Below are positions 41,223-49,235 of a stretch of DNA of 64,000 bases, piece by piece. The first letter of the stretch is position 1. The number at the start of each line of letters is the position of its first letter. The position numbers and the translations under genes were made by a program. The stretch covers positions 3,557,001 through 3,621,000 of the forward strand of contig NZ_CP119392.1 in assembly GCF_029224025.1 (NCBI RefSeq). The letters run 5' to 3'. This DNA is from Rhodanobacter sp. AS-Z3 (lineage in GTDB: Bacteria > Pseudomonadota > Gammaproteobacteria > Xanthomonadales > Rhodanobacteraceae). A model generated the notes under the pieces. The model ran no database searches, was not told where the DNA came from, and worked only from the letters and a program-made list of their open reading frames with translations.

Positions 41223-42041
41223 TCAGTGCCACGCTAAATTAGAGGTCGCCGGGTCGTTTTGAATGCGGAATTCGGCGGGCGTGAGCCCGTCGAGGCTGTC
41301 ATGGGGAATCTCGTTGTTGTAGTCAGCTACCCATCGTTCGGCCTGCTCGCGCACTTCGGTGAGATTGCGGAAGACATGCATGTCCAACACGCCACGCCGG
41401 AAGCTTCCGTTGAAGCGTTCGATAAAGCCGTTCTGCATCGGCCGGCCGGGCTCGATGAAGTCCAAGGCGATGCCCTTGCGTTCCGCCCATTCGGCCAGAG
41501 CCAGCGCGATGAACTCCGGGCCGTTATCCAGGCGCAGCTTGGTCGGGTAGCCGCGCCAGGCGGCGATGCGCTCTAGCGTGCGAATGACACGTGTGGCTGG
41601 TAGATTGAGATCCACTTCGACCGCCAGCGCTTCGCGACTGAAATCATCGATCACATTGAACGTACGAAAGCGCCGCCCGTCCCACAGGGCGTCGGACATG
41701 AAGTCGATCGACCAACTGCTGTTGATCTGGTCGCCGGCCACCAACGGCATCGGGTGCCGGTTGGGTAACCGCTTCTTTCCGCGGCGGCGCCGGTTGAGCT
41801 GCATCAGGCAGTACACGCGCCACACCCTCTTGTGATTCCAAACCAGCCCGCGACGGCGGATCAGTTGGAACAGCTTGTCGAAACCACGCTCCGGAAACCG
41901 CTCAGCCAGCTCGGCCAGCAACGCAATCACTGCTTCGTCCCGATCCACTCGGCGTTTGTAGCGTGCCGTCGATCGAGAAAGCCCCACCGCCTGACAAGCC
42001 CGACGCTCGCTCCAGTCGTGAACATCCATCAGCCACGACAT
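41223..42041 (-). CDS. IS3-family transposase OrfB (DDE integrase core)
   Basis: A 272-residue frame containing the catalytic DDE domain: SWSIDFMSDALWDGRRF (first Asp), KLRLDNGPEFIALALAEW (second Asp) and NGFIERFNGSFRRGVLD (Glu). A HTH_21-like segment (FPERGFDKLFQLIRRRG) precedes it. It is normally made as an OrfAB fusion by -1 frameshifting. In the -1 frame the sequence continues from orfA as TIDPAHKRPL into the visible MSWLMDVHDWS, so no stop lies between the two. Confidence 0.93.
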   Translation of the reverse strand: MSWLMDVHDWSERRACQAVGLSRSTARYKRRVDRDEAVIALLAELAERFPERGFDKLFQLIRRRGLVWNHKRVWRVYCLMQLNRRRRGKKRLPNRHPMPLVAGDQINSSWSIDFMSDALWDGRRFRTFNVIDDFSREALAVEVDLNLPATRVIRTLERIAAWRGYPTKLRLDNGPEFIALALAEWAERKGIALDFIEPGRPMQNGFIERFNGSFRRGVLDMHVFRNLTEVREQAERWVADYNNEIPHDSLDGLTPAEFRIQNDPATSNLAWH

Positions 42042-42064
42042 CAGCGGGCGCTTGTGCGCCGGGT

Positions 42065-42331
42065 CTATAGTTTTTTTGCGATGACGTCCTTCAGCGCCAT
42101 GTTCTCCAGCGACAGATCAGCGAACATGCGCTTGAGGCGGCCGTTCTCTTCTTCCAGATCCTTCAGACGCCGAACATCAGCCGCTTCCATGCCGCCGTAC
42201 TTGGACTTCCAGACGTAGTAGGTGGCGTCCGAGATACCCAGCTCTCGGCACACATCTTTGACCTGTCGACCGCCTTCGACCTGCTTCAGCGTCGCGACGA
42301 TCTGGCTCTGGGTGAACTTGCTCTTGCGCAT
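42065..42331 (-). CDS. IS3-family transposase OrfA (helix-turn-helix)
   Basis: An 88-residue protein with the IS3 OrfA helix-turn-helix (FTQSQIVATLKQVEGGRQVK, then CRELGISDATYYVWKSKYGG) and a leucine-zipper-like coiled coil (LKDLEEENGRLKRMFADLSL). The start has AAGGAG 8 bp upstream. It ends at a TAG directly after the slippery sequence, so termination yields OrfA and frameshifting yields the OrfAB transposase. Confidence 0.93.
   Translation of the reverse strand: MRKSKFTQSQIVATLKQVEGGRQVKDVCRELGISDATYYVWKSKYGGMEAADVRRLKDLEEENGRLKRMFADLSLENMALKDVIAKKL
42071..42077 (-). promoter_or_regulatory. Programmed -1 frameshift heptamer (A7) in the IS3 element
   Basis: On the minus strand the sequence GCAAAAAAACTATAG places A-AAA-AAA just before the orfA stop. 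Slippage by -1 avoids the TAG and continues into orfB. This is the standard recoding signal of IS3-family elements. Confidence 0.85.
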
Positions 42332-42688
42332 CGTTGGTCTCCTTAGGGGCTAGTTTGCCCGGAGACCTCTGGTTATACCTGGACCAAGTTTATGGGGAGT
42401 CGACATCCAGACTTCCTCGGGCAACGCTTGCTGTGCCACCGCCATCACCTCGAGACACGAAGCACGTCGCTCAACACGGTCGTGCATGCCTGACACCCGC
42501 AACTTTTGACGCCAGCCCGCACGCGCAGCTAACCGCACGGACCAGACCACTGGCACTGCAGAATCAGTGGCTCCCCGTTATCTGTGTTCCAGCTCTATCC
42601 GAGCGGGATCGAGCAGAGCCATCCAAGCGTCGACCACGTCACCGCCGAGCGAGAAACCGCCAGCGTGGCCACCCCGCCTAAAAATTGC

Positions 42689-43414
42689 CTATTGCTTGTG
42701 CGCGAGACATTTTTCCGCATAGTCGTGTGGCACAACCTCGTCAGGATCGTTCTCACTGACGATTCCCTTGACGCCGAACGACCGCAGCTTGTTGATGCTC
42801 CATGGCCAAAAGACCGTCTTGCCCGCGTCCAGTAACTTCTGTATGCGCGCTGGCGGTTTGTTGATCATATCCAGACTGATCTGACGCTCATTGTAGAAAT
42901 CATGAATCAGCCAGACGTCTGCGATCAACCGCTGCTTGAGGTCATCGCTGCTCTTTCTGGACAGAACGTCCTCGATTGACCATAGCCCGCTGTGCATCAC
43001 CACGTCACCGCAATGAAGAAGTACGCGATGCCGGCCCATAAGAAACAGGAATGAGGCGCAGGCAGATGCACACATGTCACCGGCAACGGGCACCGGATCG
43101 TAGGCATCAAGCATCCTGGCGATATAGAAGCTTGAATCCACGTAGCCGCCCTCGCCAGACACGATGACGTAAGGATTTCTTTTGATACCGTCTCTCAGCG
43201 TCGCGACGCTTATGAACATCGCCGGGTCGATCTTGCCGCGGAGACAAAGGACATGCCCATGGTCAACAACGTTTACACCTTGCAACTTCCCGCACGCCGC
43301 AAAAGCCCTCTGCGCACCATGCAACATCGTGTTTGCTGAAACGTCCGCTGCCCTGCAGTGCCCAGGAATGCAGGGGAGCAAAATCCAGATCAGTAAACAA
43401 ACACCTAATTTCAT
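42689..43414 (-). CDS. Exported ClpP/SppA-like (crotonase-fold) protein
   Basis: About 241 residues from MKLGVCLLIWILL at 43414, giving a signal peptide ending near GHCRA-AD. The mature part resembles predicted periplasmic ClpP-class proteins: VIVSGEGGYVDSSFYIARML (oxyanion-type glycine loop), AGDMCASACASFLFLMGRHR with a candidate nucleophile Ser between two Cys, and VVMHSGLW with the candidate His. In ClpP/SppA folds these positions form the serine-protease dyad. Bacterial homologues have no settled role. It lies in lower-GC DNA between an intact IS3 element and an IS5 scar. Confidence 0.72.
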   Translation of the reverse strand: MKLGVCLLIWILLPCIPGHCRAADVSANTMLHGAQRAFAACGKLQGVNVVDHGHVLCLRGKIDPAMFISVATLRDGIKRNPYVIVSGEGGYVDSSFYIARMLDAYDPVPVAGDMCASACASFLFLMGRHRVLLHCGDVVMHSGLWSIEDVLSRKSSDDLKQRLIADVWLIHDFYNERQISLDMINKPPARIQKLLDAGKTVFWPWSINKLRSFGVKGIVSENDPDEVVPHDYAEKCLAHKQ

Positions 43415-43476
43415 CGCCCCGCCCAAAATCGCCTAAAAGCGCCGCCGCCAGTTGAAGTTTCGGATCTCACCGGCCC

Positions 43477-43661
43477 AACCAACGCCAGCAACGCAGCCCA
43501 CGACAACACCTGTTTCATCTTCGCAAGGAAGCGCTACTGCCGCTCCTGCTTGCGTTTGCCGGCATACTCGGCATCGGAGAAGCTCTCCTGCGCCATCGAA
43601 GCAGCCGGCAACGTTTGGACGGCTACCTGCACTCTTTCCGGTAAAACCTATTCAGAGCTTC
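43477..43661 (-). pseudogene. IS5-family transposase remnant with one terminal repeat
   Basis: Reading the minus strand from ATG 43596 gives MAQESFSDAEYAGKRKQERQ, a stop (43534-43536), then in the same frame RFLAKMKQVLSWAALLALVG. This is the characteristic start of IS5-family transposases (FSDAEYA-KRK-TRRE-FL-EMEQVVPW), here with a nonsense codon. Upstream at 43646-43661 the minus strand reads GGAAGCTCTGAATAGG, close to the E. coli IS5 end GGAAGGTGCGAATAAG. The rest of the element is missing. The gap between the flanking genes (43415-43719) holds nothing else. Confidence 0.75.
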
Positions 43662-43719
43662 CTTAACTGCGACGCCCCCAGAGGAAGGCCTGAGCCCTAT
43701 CCCCAGAATCATCAGATGC

Positions 43720-45099
43720 TCATCTAAGCCTGGAGAAGCAAACCCTCCTCCCCCTGAAGTCCAGCCACATCGATAGCTGATCAGTCAGAGCGCCACCAAG
43801 AACTCCGTCGGAATCTTCTGACAAATAGTCTTGCTTGGGGCTGATCAGACCTGTCAGCTGGCTCTGCTCGCTGCCATTCATCGAAAAATGAAAGAAATCA
43901 ACGGCCAAAGGAACAATTGATCCATGCTGCGTCCTGGTGACGCTTTGCCTTTTGAATACGCCAGCCCTTACCAAGGGGTGATTTGCGAGCGACCTCTCGT
44001 ACAAGAACAACGTAGTCTCGGGCATGTTCGAACCAGAGGTACTGCCGGTATCAAGCCATAGCTTGAAGTTCCCGACGGTGGTCTCCACATCCACCTTTAG
44101 CCGCAGCTGCCGTGCTTCAATGGCGCCATAGTCGTATTTTAAGCGTGTGCACTGCGAAGCATTATCCGGGATTGTCTCTTGATTTCGTATATATCGTTGC
44201 GTCAGAACAAAACCACCCAAGCGCCTTAGATAGCTGAAACCAATAGTACTCGGTGCGTTATCCGTTGTGCCAAGATATGCACCGTAAACATCAAGAGGTC
44301 CAAAATGAACATGCTTGGCCACTCGATCCTGACTTCTGTACGTTTGCGAAAAATCATCCGTCGTATACCTTAATCCTACGGCTTTCATATCCGCACAAAC
44401 TTCCTTGTTTACTTTACAATTGATTGTAATTTCGCTATCGCCCGTATCAACAAGAAACTTAACCTTTTTGCCATTGATAGCAATCGTGACAAAGCCGTGA
44501 TCTATATCTATTTGTGACCAATTACGGTCGATCGAGTAAGACGTTTTCGGCAAATAAAGGGTTGAGTCAAAGTAGCCAAGCCTCTCGCAACCAAGTACTT
44601 TTTCTCCCATAACGTCGTCACGACCTGTTATTTTTCGTGAGATGTCGCTAGCGATGCTTTTTTGATGTGATTTCAGGTACTCACACCCTTCTTTCCTTGA
44701 CAGATAGGAGTCCCTGTTTTCACCCGCTTCACGCTCCATTCCCGCCCTGACCCAAAGACATACCACGTGAAAGTATTCATGAAGACCCGATTCGACCGGA
44801 TAATTTATGCACTCGTTCGAAGAAGCCATCGCCTGTTGGCCATCTCCACGTAATCGGAAGTACGCAGCCCAGGCTAAATCAGCAATCATGCGATCCGAGC
44901 TATGCTTATACACATCAAGGCCGGCAACATTGCCATCAACGAATGCCATAGCCAGATAATCAAGGTCCACTAGACGTGCCTTGACTGGCGGGCCCCCAGC
45001 CTTGGTGTCTTGCGCCCGCGCCACTGATCCACACCCTACCAGCACTACAGAAAGTAGGAATAGTGATCTGGCGAGAATGTTATTGATCATCGAGGTCAT
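43720..45099 (-). CDS. Predicted exported lipoprotein with two aspartic-protease (DTG) motifs
   Basis: About 459 residues from ATG 45099. The N-terminus is a lipoprotein-type signal (FLLSVVLVGCGSVARA). Residues ~35-185 form a Cys-containing helical region. Two retropepsin/pepsin-like elements follow: VKFLVDTGDSEITIN (Asp ~218) and FKLWLDTGSTSGSNM (Asp ~350). Hydrophobic-hydrophobic-glycine partners are plausible at TIGFSYLRRLGGFVL and DGVLGGALTDQLSMWLDF. Two DTG motifs in one chain would allow a pepsin-like single-chain active site, uncommon in bacteria. Noticeably lower GC than the housekeeping genes. It lies directly downstream of the microcin-like precursor, but no link to that system (processing, immunity) is shown. 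Confidence 0.7.
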   Translation of the reverse strand: MTSMINNILARSLFLLSVVLVGCGSVARAQDTKAGGPPVKARLVDLDYLAMAFVDGNVAGLDVYKHSSDRMIADLAWAAYFRLRGDGQQAMASSNECINYPVESGLHEYFHVVCLWVRAGMEREAGENRDSYLSRKEGCEYLKSHQKSIASDISRKITGRDDVMGEKVLGCERLGYFDSTLYLPKTSYSIDRNWSQIDIDHGFVTIAINGKKVKFLVDTGDSEITINCKVNKEVCADMKAVGLRYTTDDFSQTYRSQDRVAKHVHFGPLDVYGAYLGTTDNAPSTIGFSYLRRLGGFVLTQRYIRNQETIPDNASQCTRLKYDYGAIEARQLRLKVDVETTVGNFKLWLDTGSTSGSNMPETTLFLYERSLANHPLVRAGVFKRQSVTRTQHGSIVPLAVDFFHFSMNGSEQSQLTGLISPKQDYLSEDSDGVLGGALTDQLSMWLDFRGRRVCFSRLR

Positions 45100-45106
45100 C
45101 ACATAG

Positions 45107-45152
45107 GCAAAAACATAAAGCGTACGCCATCAGCACTACTGGTGGCGTACGC
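45107..45152 (-). terminator. Rho-independent terminator downstream of the precursor peptide gene
   Basis: On the minus strand GCGTACGCCA and TGGCGTACGC form a perfect 10-bp stem with a 13-base loop, followed by TTTATGTTTTTG. It lies 104 bp beyond the precursor gene stop and 8 bp before the protease-like gene start. It probably ends the precursor message and limits read-through into the next gene. Confidence 0.8.
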
Positions 45153-45256
45153 GATTACTTAAAGACAAGCATTCAATGTGCTTGTGACTCACAATCTACC
45201 GCTTCCGTTTGGGCTAAGGTAGCGCGCAGCAATGGGCGCAGATCAAATCGAAAACA

Positions 45257-45598
45257 TTACGGCCCGTCTTTGACAACCTTACCCTGTTGCGATGGGTCGT
45301 GATGGAAGCCGTTCGCTGTGCAGCCATTCCAAGTAGCTGCCGTTGTAGCGGCACCACCGTTACCGCCCACTTTCGCGGTAACTGGAACTCCTTCAATAGG
45401 AAGCAGCACCGTAACGCTGCCGCTGCCGCCAGCACCGGCTGTTCCACTACCACTCTCTGGATGATAGCCGTCCGGACATTGCGTCGTGGTCCTATCTTGC
45501 TGGGCGCCAAACCCGGTATAGCTGGGGTTAAGCGGATTCTCCGTCTGGTCAAAGCCACCGACGACAGCCAGGAGCTCAGTACTCATAAGATTGCGCAT
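45257..45598 (-). CDS. Double-glycine-leader precursor (microcin/class II bacteriocin-like)
   Basis: A 113-residue small protein. The N-terminus MRNLMSTELLAVVGG is a canonical double-glycine leader (Gly -1 and -2, Val -4, Leu -7), cleaved by C39 peptidases on export. The predicted 98-residue product starts FDQTENPLNPSYTGFG, is Gly/Ala/Ser/Thr-rich and has exactly two Cys (TTQCPDGYH and WNGCTANGF), which could form one disulfide. AAAGGA lies 9 bp upstream of the ATG. A C39-ABC exporter and an HlyD adaptor lie just upstream on the same strand, as in colicin V-type systems, including the Xylella ones. Bactericidal activity is inferred; a signalling role is possible. Confidence 0.8.
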   Translation of the reverse strand: MRNLMSTELLAVVGGFDQTENPLNPSYTGFGAQQDRTTTQCPDGYHPESGSGTAGAGGSGSVTVLLPIEGVPVTAKVGGNGGAATTAATWNGCTANGFHHDPSQQGKVVKDGP

Positions 45599-45768
45599 AT
45601 GTTCATTCCTTTGTAAGTTAAGTGCCTACGTTTTTTCAGATACCCTGTCCGAAGGGAATAGTGCTCGAGCAGAGTGCACAAGTCTTGGCACATTCAGACT
45701 TGCGGTATATATCCCTATCTAATGGATCTGCACCCGCTTCAAACGCGCTGACATCATTCCTATACCTG

Positions 45769-46893
45769 CTATGGTGTCTTGGCCGGATGCAATTTCTCTA
45801 TGGTGACTCCCCCTCTCTCCATTTTGTGCGCGGCTGAATGTACCGGCCGAACCATCCCATTAATGACTTGCAGCACGTGCCGCGCGCTAGCGATGGTCTC
45901 AGGGCGGTGTGCTATTAGTATTCGCGTCACCTGCATATTGTTTATCTCGGCATTGACTTGACGCTCACGTTCGATATCGAGATGACTGGTGGCCTCATCA
46001 AGCACAAGCGTGGTGGGTTTCCGATAGAGCGCGCGCGCCAGAATGACACGCTGTTTCTGGCCGCCCGAAAGGGTTGACCCCATGTCACCCACCAATGACT
46101 CATAGCCCATTGGCATGGCGATGATGTCGTCGTGTATGCCGGCCAGCTTTGCTGCCACCTCCACACGTACTTGGCTCGTATCAGGCTCGAAGAAGCAAAT
46201 ATTTTCGGCAATTGAACCGGCAAACATTTGGTCGTCCTGCATGACTGTGCCAACCTGGCTGCGGTAGTGGGCAAGACCAAGCTTGCGGATATCGATGCCA
46301 CCATAGCGAACTCTCCCTTCCTGGGGTGTGAGCAAGCCCAAGATGACTTTCGCTAGTGTCGTCTTGCCGCACCCTGACGGACCAACGAGAGCAAGTGACT
46401 CGCCAGGAGCTACGCGAAACGAACAATGGCGAAGTACCCAAGGCTCGCCTTCTGCGTAGCGGAAGCTGACATTGCATACCTCGATTGATGGTCGCAAGGA
46501 TTCTCCAACCCATACAGTTTCGGTAGCGGTCTCGGGTGCTGCAAGCGCAATATCGGAAACACGTTCGGCGTGCAAACGGAGCATCCGCAGTTGCATCGCA
46601 TAATCAACGAGGCTACCCGCCCTCGAAGTGAATTGCCCCGCATAGGCCGTGTAGGCGATGAGCATGCCAGCGGTAAAGTGGCCGCTCAACACTAAAGTTG
46701 CTGCGATCCAGACCAAGACCACGTTGCCAACGCCAAATAGTGTTTGATTCAAAGATTTGAACAGGATGCCCAATCGCTGGGTCGCTATGCCACGGTTGGT
46801 GGTCTCAACCATGGTATTGGCGTAACGGGCTGCACGCTGCGACTGCTTGTTGCCAAGCTTGATCGACAGCGCGCCACGGATGGACTCCAGCAT
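45769..46893 (-). CDS. Bacteriocin ABC exporter, C-terminal part (membrane helices and ATPase) after an in-frame stop
   Basis: A 374-residue frame continuing without shift from the upstream C39 frame; only a TAA separates them and an ATG follows it directly. It contains the end of the ABC membrane domain (LNQTLFGVGNVVLVWIAATL) and the full ATPase: Walker A LVGPSGCGKTTLAKVILG, signature STLSGGQKQRVILARAL, Walker B TLVLDEATSHLD and switch IAHRPETI. In intact C39 transporters this part is fused to the peptidase and first helices. It could be made by stop-start reinitiation at TAAATG, or be dead. The precursor gene lies 170 bp downstream. Confidence 0.85.
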   Translation of the reverse strand: MLESIRGALSIKLGNKQSQRAARYANTMVETTNRGIATQRLGILFKSLNQTLFGVGNVVLVWIAATLVLSGHFTAGMLIAYTAYAGQFTSRAGSLVDYAMQLRMLRLHAERVSDIALAAPETATETVWVGESLRPSIEVCNVSFRYAEGEPWVLRHCSFRVAPGESLALVGPSGCGKTTLAKVILGLLTPQEGRVRYGGIDIRKLGLAHYRSQVGTVMQDDQMFAGSIAENICFFEPDTSQVRVEVAAKLAGIHDDIIAMPMGYESLVGDMGSTLSGGQKQRVILARALYRKPTTLVLDEATSHLDIERERQVNAEINNMQVTRILIAHRPETIASARHVLQVINGMVRPVHSAAHKMERGGVTIEKLHPAKTP

Positions 46894-47964
46894 TTAAGTC
46901 TGTTGGCGAGCACCGTAGACAATCTGCTCTTCTGTGAGCCGATAGAACGGCCTGAAGAATGCCAAGCGCAAGATCAAATAGGTCGCGAATAAGCCAAGAA
47001 CAAGCAGGGTCAATGGCACTGAATACAGGAACAACACGACCAAGGTCACTGTTGACATCAGCCCATCGAGAATTGAGCCAATGAATTGGGTGGTAATCGT
47101 TGACTGAATGGTTCCCAGTGAGCCGAAACGCGAAACGATGTCGCCGACGTGGCGCTTCTCGTACCAGTCCAAGGGCAGCCGCAACATGTGACTGAAGAGG
47201 TTGTTGGCCCACTGCAGACTCAGCATGGTCCCGAACCAGGTTACCGTCCAGCTTTGAATTGCCGAAATAAGTATTTGGAACACCGACAAGGCGATAAACC
47301 CGATGCCAAGCAGAGTCAGCAAGTTCCTGTCGGCGGAGACCAATACTTGGTCCATTATCCATTGCAGATAGAACGGCCCAGCCAACGCAAATACTTCTAA
47401 CGCCACGGCCAGCGCAAAAATCTGGATCAGCGCACCCGCCAAGCCTCTGACCTTGCCCGTCAGCGCGCGCAGCGAGATTGGCCGACGTGCCTTGATAGGT
47501 TTGAAATCGGCGCCCTGATTGCACTCAAGCGCGACGCCAGTGAAATGTTTGGATAGTTCCGCGTTGCCAAGTTTGCGCACGCCGCGTGCAGGGTCATGGA
47601 TTGTCGCGCCGCGGGTATTGGCCTGCTTCAGTACCACGAAGTGGTTCAAGTCCCAGTGCACGATGCAGGGCGTTTTCAGTTGCGTTAGTTCGTGCAATTC
47701 CAGTCGTAACGGGCGAGTTTCGAAGCCAAGATGCACGGCCAGTTCCGTCATCCGCGCCAGGTTCGCACCCTTGAGCGAGGTTGAATGCCGGCGGCGCAGC
47801 GACGGCAAATCGACATCGTGACCGTGGTAACGCGCGATCATCGCGAGGCACGCGAGTCCGCATTCAGCGGCTTCGGTTTGCAGGATCATCGGTAAGGGGC
47901 GCCGCCAGCCCCATTGCAGACCGTCGAATAGGCCGGTGCCGTCATTGTCGGGTTTCGCGATCAT
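46894..47964 (-). CDS. Bacteriocin ABC exporter, N-terminal part (C39 peptidase and membrane helices), ends at in-frame TAA
   Basis: A 356-residue frame. The C39 peptidase domain (~1-150) has QTEAAECGLACLAMIARYHG with the oxyanion Gln29 and catalytic Cys35, HWDLNHFVVLK with the catalytic His and IHDPARG with the Asp, so all active-site residues are present. Transmembrane segments follow (LIQIFALAVALEVFALAGPF; SILDGLMSTVTLVVLFLY). It stops after ARQQT at a TAA (46894-46896) exactly where homologues read on into a conserved LES-IRG helix. The start overlaps the HlyD gene stop by 4 bp (ATGA). One base change would restore a full-length exporter of about 731 residues. Confidence 0.87.
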   Translation of the reverse strand: MIAKPDNDGTGLFDGLQWGWRRPLPMILQTEAAECGLACLAMIARYHGHDVDLPSLRRRHSTSLKGANLARMTELAVHLGFETRPLRLELHELTQLKTPCIVHWDLNHFVVLKQANTRGATIHDPARGVRKLGNAELSKHFTGVALECNQGADFKPIKARRPISLRALTGKVRGLAGALIQIFALAVALEVFALAGPFYLQWIMDQVLVSADRNLLTLLGIGFIALSVFQILISAIQSWTVTWFGTMLSLQWANNLFSHMLRLPLDWYEKRHVGDIVSRFGSLGTIQSTITTQFIGSILDGLMSTVTLVVLFLYSVPLTLLVLGLFATYLILRLAFFRPFYRLTEEQIVYGARQQT

Positions 47965-49235
47965 TCGTGCGGCACCCCGTGGACCGAGAGCTGCTGACGC
48001 AAGCCATACAGCGGCTCAAACACCCACTGCCACAGGCTGCGGCGATCAAGCAGAATGTCGGCGCTCAGCGCCATGCCGGGCTTCAGCACCTTGGCCTTGC
48101 CGTAGGCGTCAATGGTCTGATGGTCCAGCGAGACCAACACGCGGTATAGCGGAACCGTCGCACTACGACCCAACAGTAAAGAAGCTTCAGCGGAGGTGAG
48201 TGCGCTGCGGGAAACTTGTTCGACCTTGCCGGATTGCTGGCCGAATTTTTTATACGAGTAAGCCTCATAGCGGAGCACTACGCGATTGCCGGGATCAATG
48301 AATCCGATCGCGCTACTGGAAACCAACAGTTGGGCTTCAAGTTTCGCGCCCTCCGGAAGAATCGAGAGTAACTGTTGGTCGTTGGTTACATGCTGACCTT
48401 GCTTCACCAGCAACGCCGAGACGATACCCGCCTGCGGCGCGCGCAGCACCGTGCCGCGCGCGGCTGCATTCTCGGCTAGCCGGGCATCCAGTTGGGCGAG
48501 TTGTCCACGCAGCTGGCTGGCTTGGGTCGCAGTGCTGAGCGGCAGTTGCGTGAGCTGCGCCCGCAAACTACTCAACTGCTGCTGAATAGTGAGGCGCTGA
48601 CTCATAACCGCTTTGACCTGACTCTGTTCGGACAAAGCGGTTGCCTGATACTGGTCGAACTGGACGGTGGAAATCTGGCCGCGCGCTTTCAGCGGCAATA
48701 TTTCTTTCAACAGATTCGCATCTGTGTCGGCTTGCCGACGCTCGAGTACCAACTGACCGCCGATCTGGTCGATCTGCGAGCGCAACATGTCAATGCGGCT
48801 GCGCAGGTCCTTGGCCTGGGCATCGGTCTGCGGTTGCAAGTTGGCCAGGGCAATCCGTGCCTCTGCTTCTTGCACACGCAGTTGCCGGTCAACCACTTCG
48901 TGGGTGTCACCCATGCTGCTATCGAGCCCGGCGGAGATTTCAGCCAACGGTTGCCGGGCAGTTACCTGCTCGCCTTCGTGCACCAAAGTGCGGGTCACCG
49001 TGCCCGTGGTTTGCGCCGATAGCGTGAGCAAACCCGCATCAGGCACCAACTGCCCGGTAACGGTTTCGCGACGGGTGTAGTGACCAAGGAAGAGGAGCAG
49101 CAAAATCGTCGCGGCCAGCGCCAACGCCAGCGCGGTCAGCAACCAGCGCGACAGCGGTGCCACCACGATGATCGAGCCCAGCCATTCGCCGCGCTTGGCG
49201 TCGATGACTTCCTGGCGAAACAATCCCTGTGACAA
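47961..49235 (-). CDS. HlyD-family periplasmic adaptor (bacteriocin secretion protein)
   Basis: A 424-residue membrane-fusion protein from a TTG at 49235 with GGGAG 7 bp upstream. One N-terminal membrane helix (SRWLLTALALALAATILLLL), a lipoyl half-motif (LVPDAGLLTLSAQTTGTVTR), a long alpha-helical coiled-coil hairpin (~110-260) and the second lipoyl/beta-barrel part (TVLRAPQAGIVSALLVKQGQ, then ILPEGAKLEAQLLV). CvaA-type adaptors connect the ABC exporter to TolC. It is the first gene of the adaptor-exporter operon and is translationally coupled to it. No tolC gene is in the window, as usual. Confidence 0.92.
   Translation of the reverse strand: MSQGLFRQEVIDAKRGEWLGSIIVVAPLSRWLLTALALALAATILLLLFLGHYTRRETVTGQLVPDAGLLTLSAQTTGTVTRTLVHEGEQVTARQPLAEISAGLDSSMGDTHEVVDRQLRVQEAEARIALANLQPQTDAQAKDLRSRIDMLRSQIDQIGGQLVLERRQADTDANLLKEILPLKARGQISTVQFDQYQATALSEQSQVKAVMSQRLTIQQQLSSLRAQLTQLPLSTATQASQLRGQLAQLDARLAENAAARGTVLRAPQAGIVSALLVKQGQHVTNDQQLLSILPEGAKLEAQLLVSSSAIGFIDPGNRVVLRYEAYSYKKFGQQSGKVEQVSRSALTSAEASLLLGRSATVPLYRVLVSLDHQTIDAYGKAKVLKPGMALSADILLDRRSLWQWVFEPLYGLRQQLSVHGVPHE

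Larger units (their letters stand above)
41206..42405 (-). mobile_element. IS3-family insertion sequence (IS407-group-like), complete
   Basis: A 1200-bp element bounded by terminal inverted repeats TGTCGACTCCCCATAAA (left end as read, right end on the opposite strand) and flanked by the 4-bp direct repeat TCCA (41202-41205 and 42406-42409). It carries orfA and orfB in the usual two-frame arrangement with a slippery A7. The 4-bp duplication and protein style fit the IS407 group. Both genes and both ends are intact, so it may be active. It separates the gntR operon from the lower-GC island. Confidence 0.93.

Noticed and set aside
42406..42688. Possible gene fragment interrupted by the IS3 element
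   Set aside because: Joining the two flanks across the TCCA duplication gives no open frame resembling a known protein on either strand.
45214..45558. Minus-strand 114-codon frame overlapping the precursor gene
   Set aside because: It lacks a leader and ribosome site and overlaps the precursor frame, which has both.
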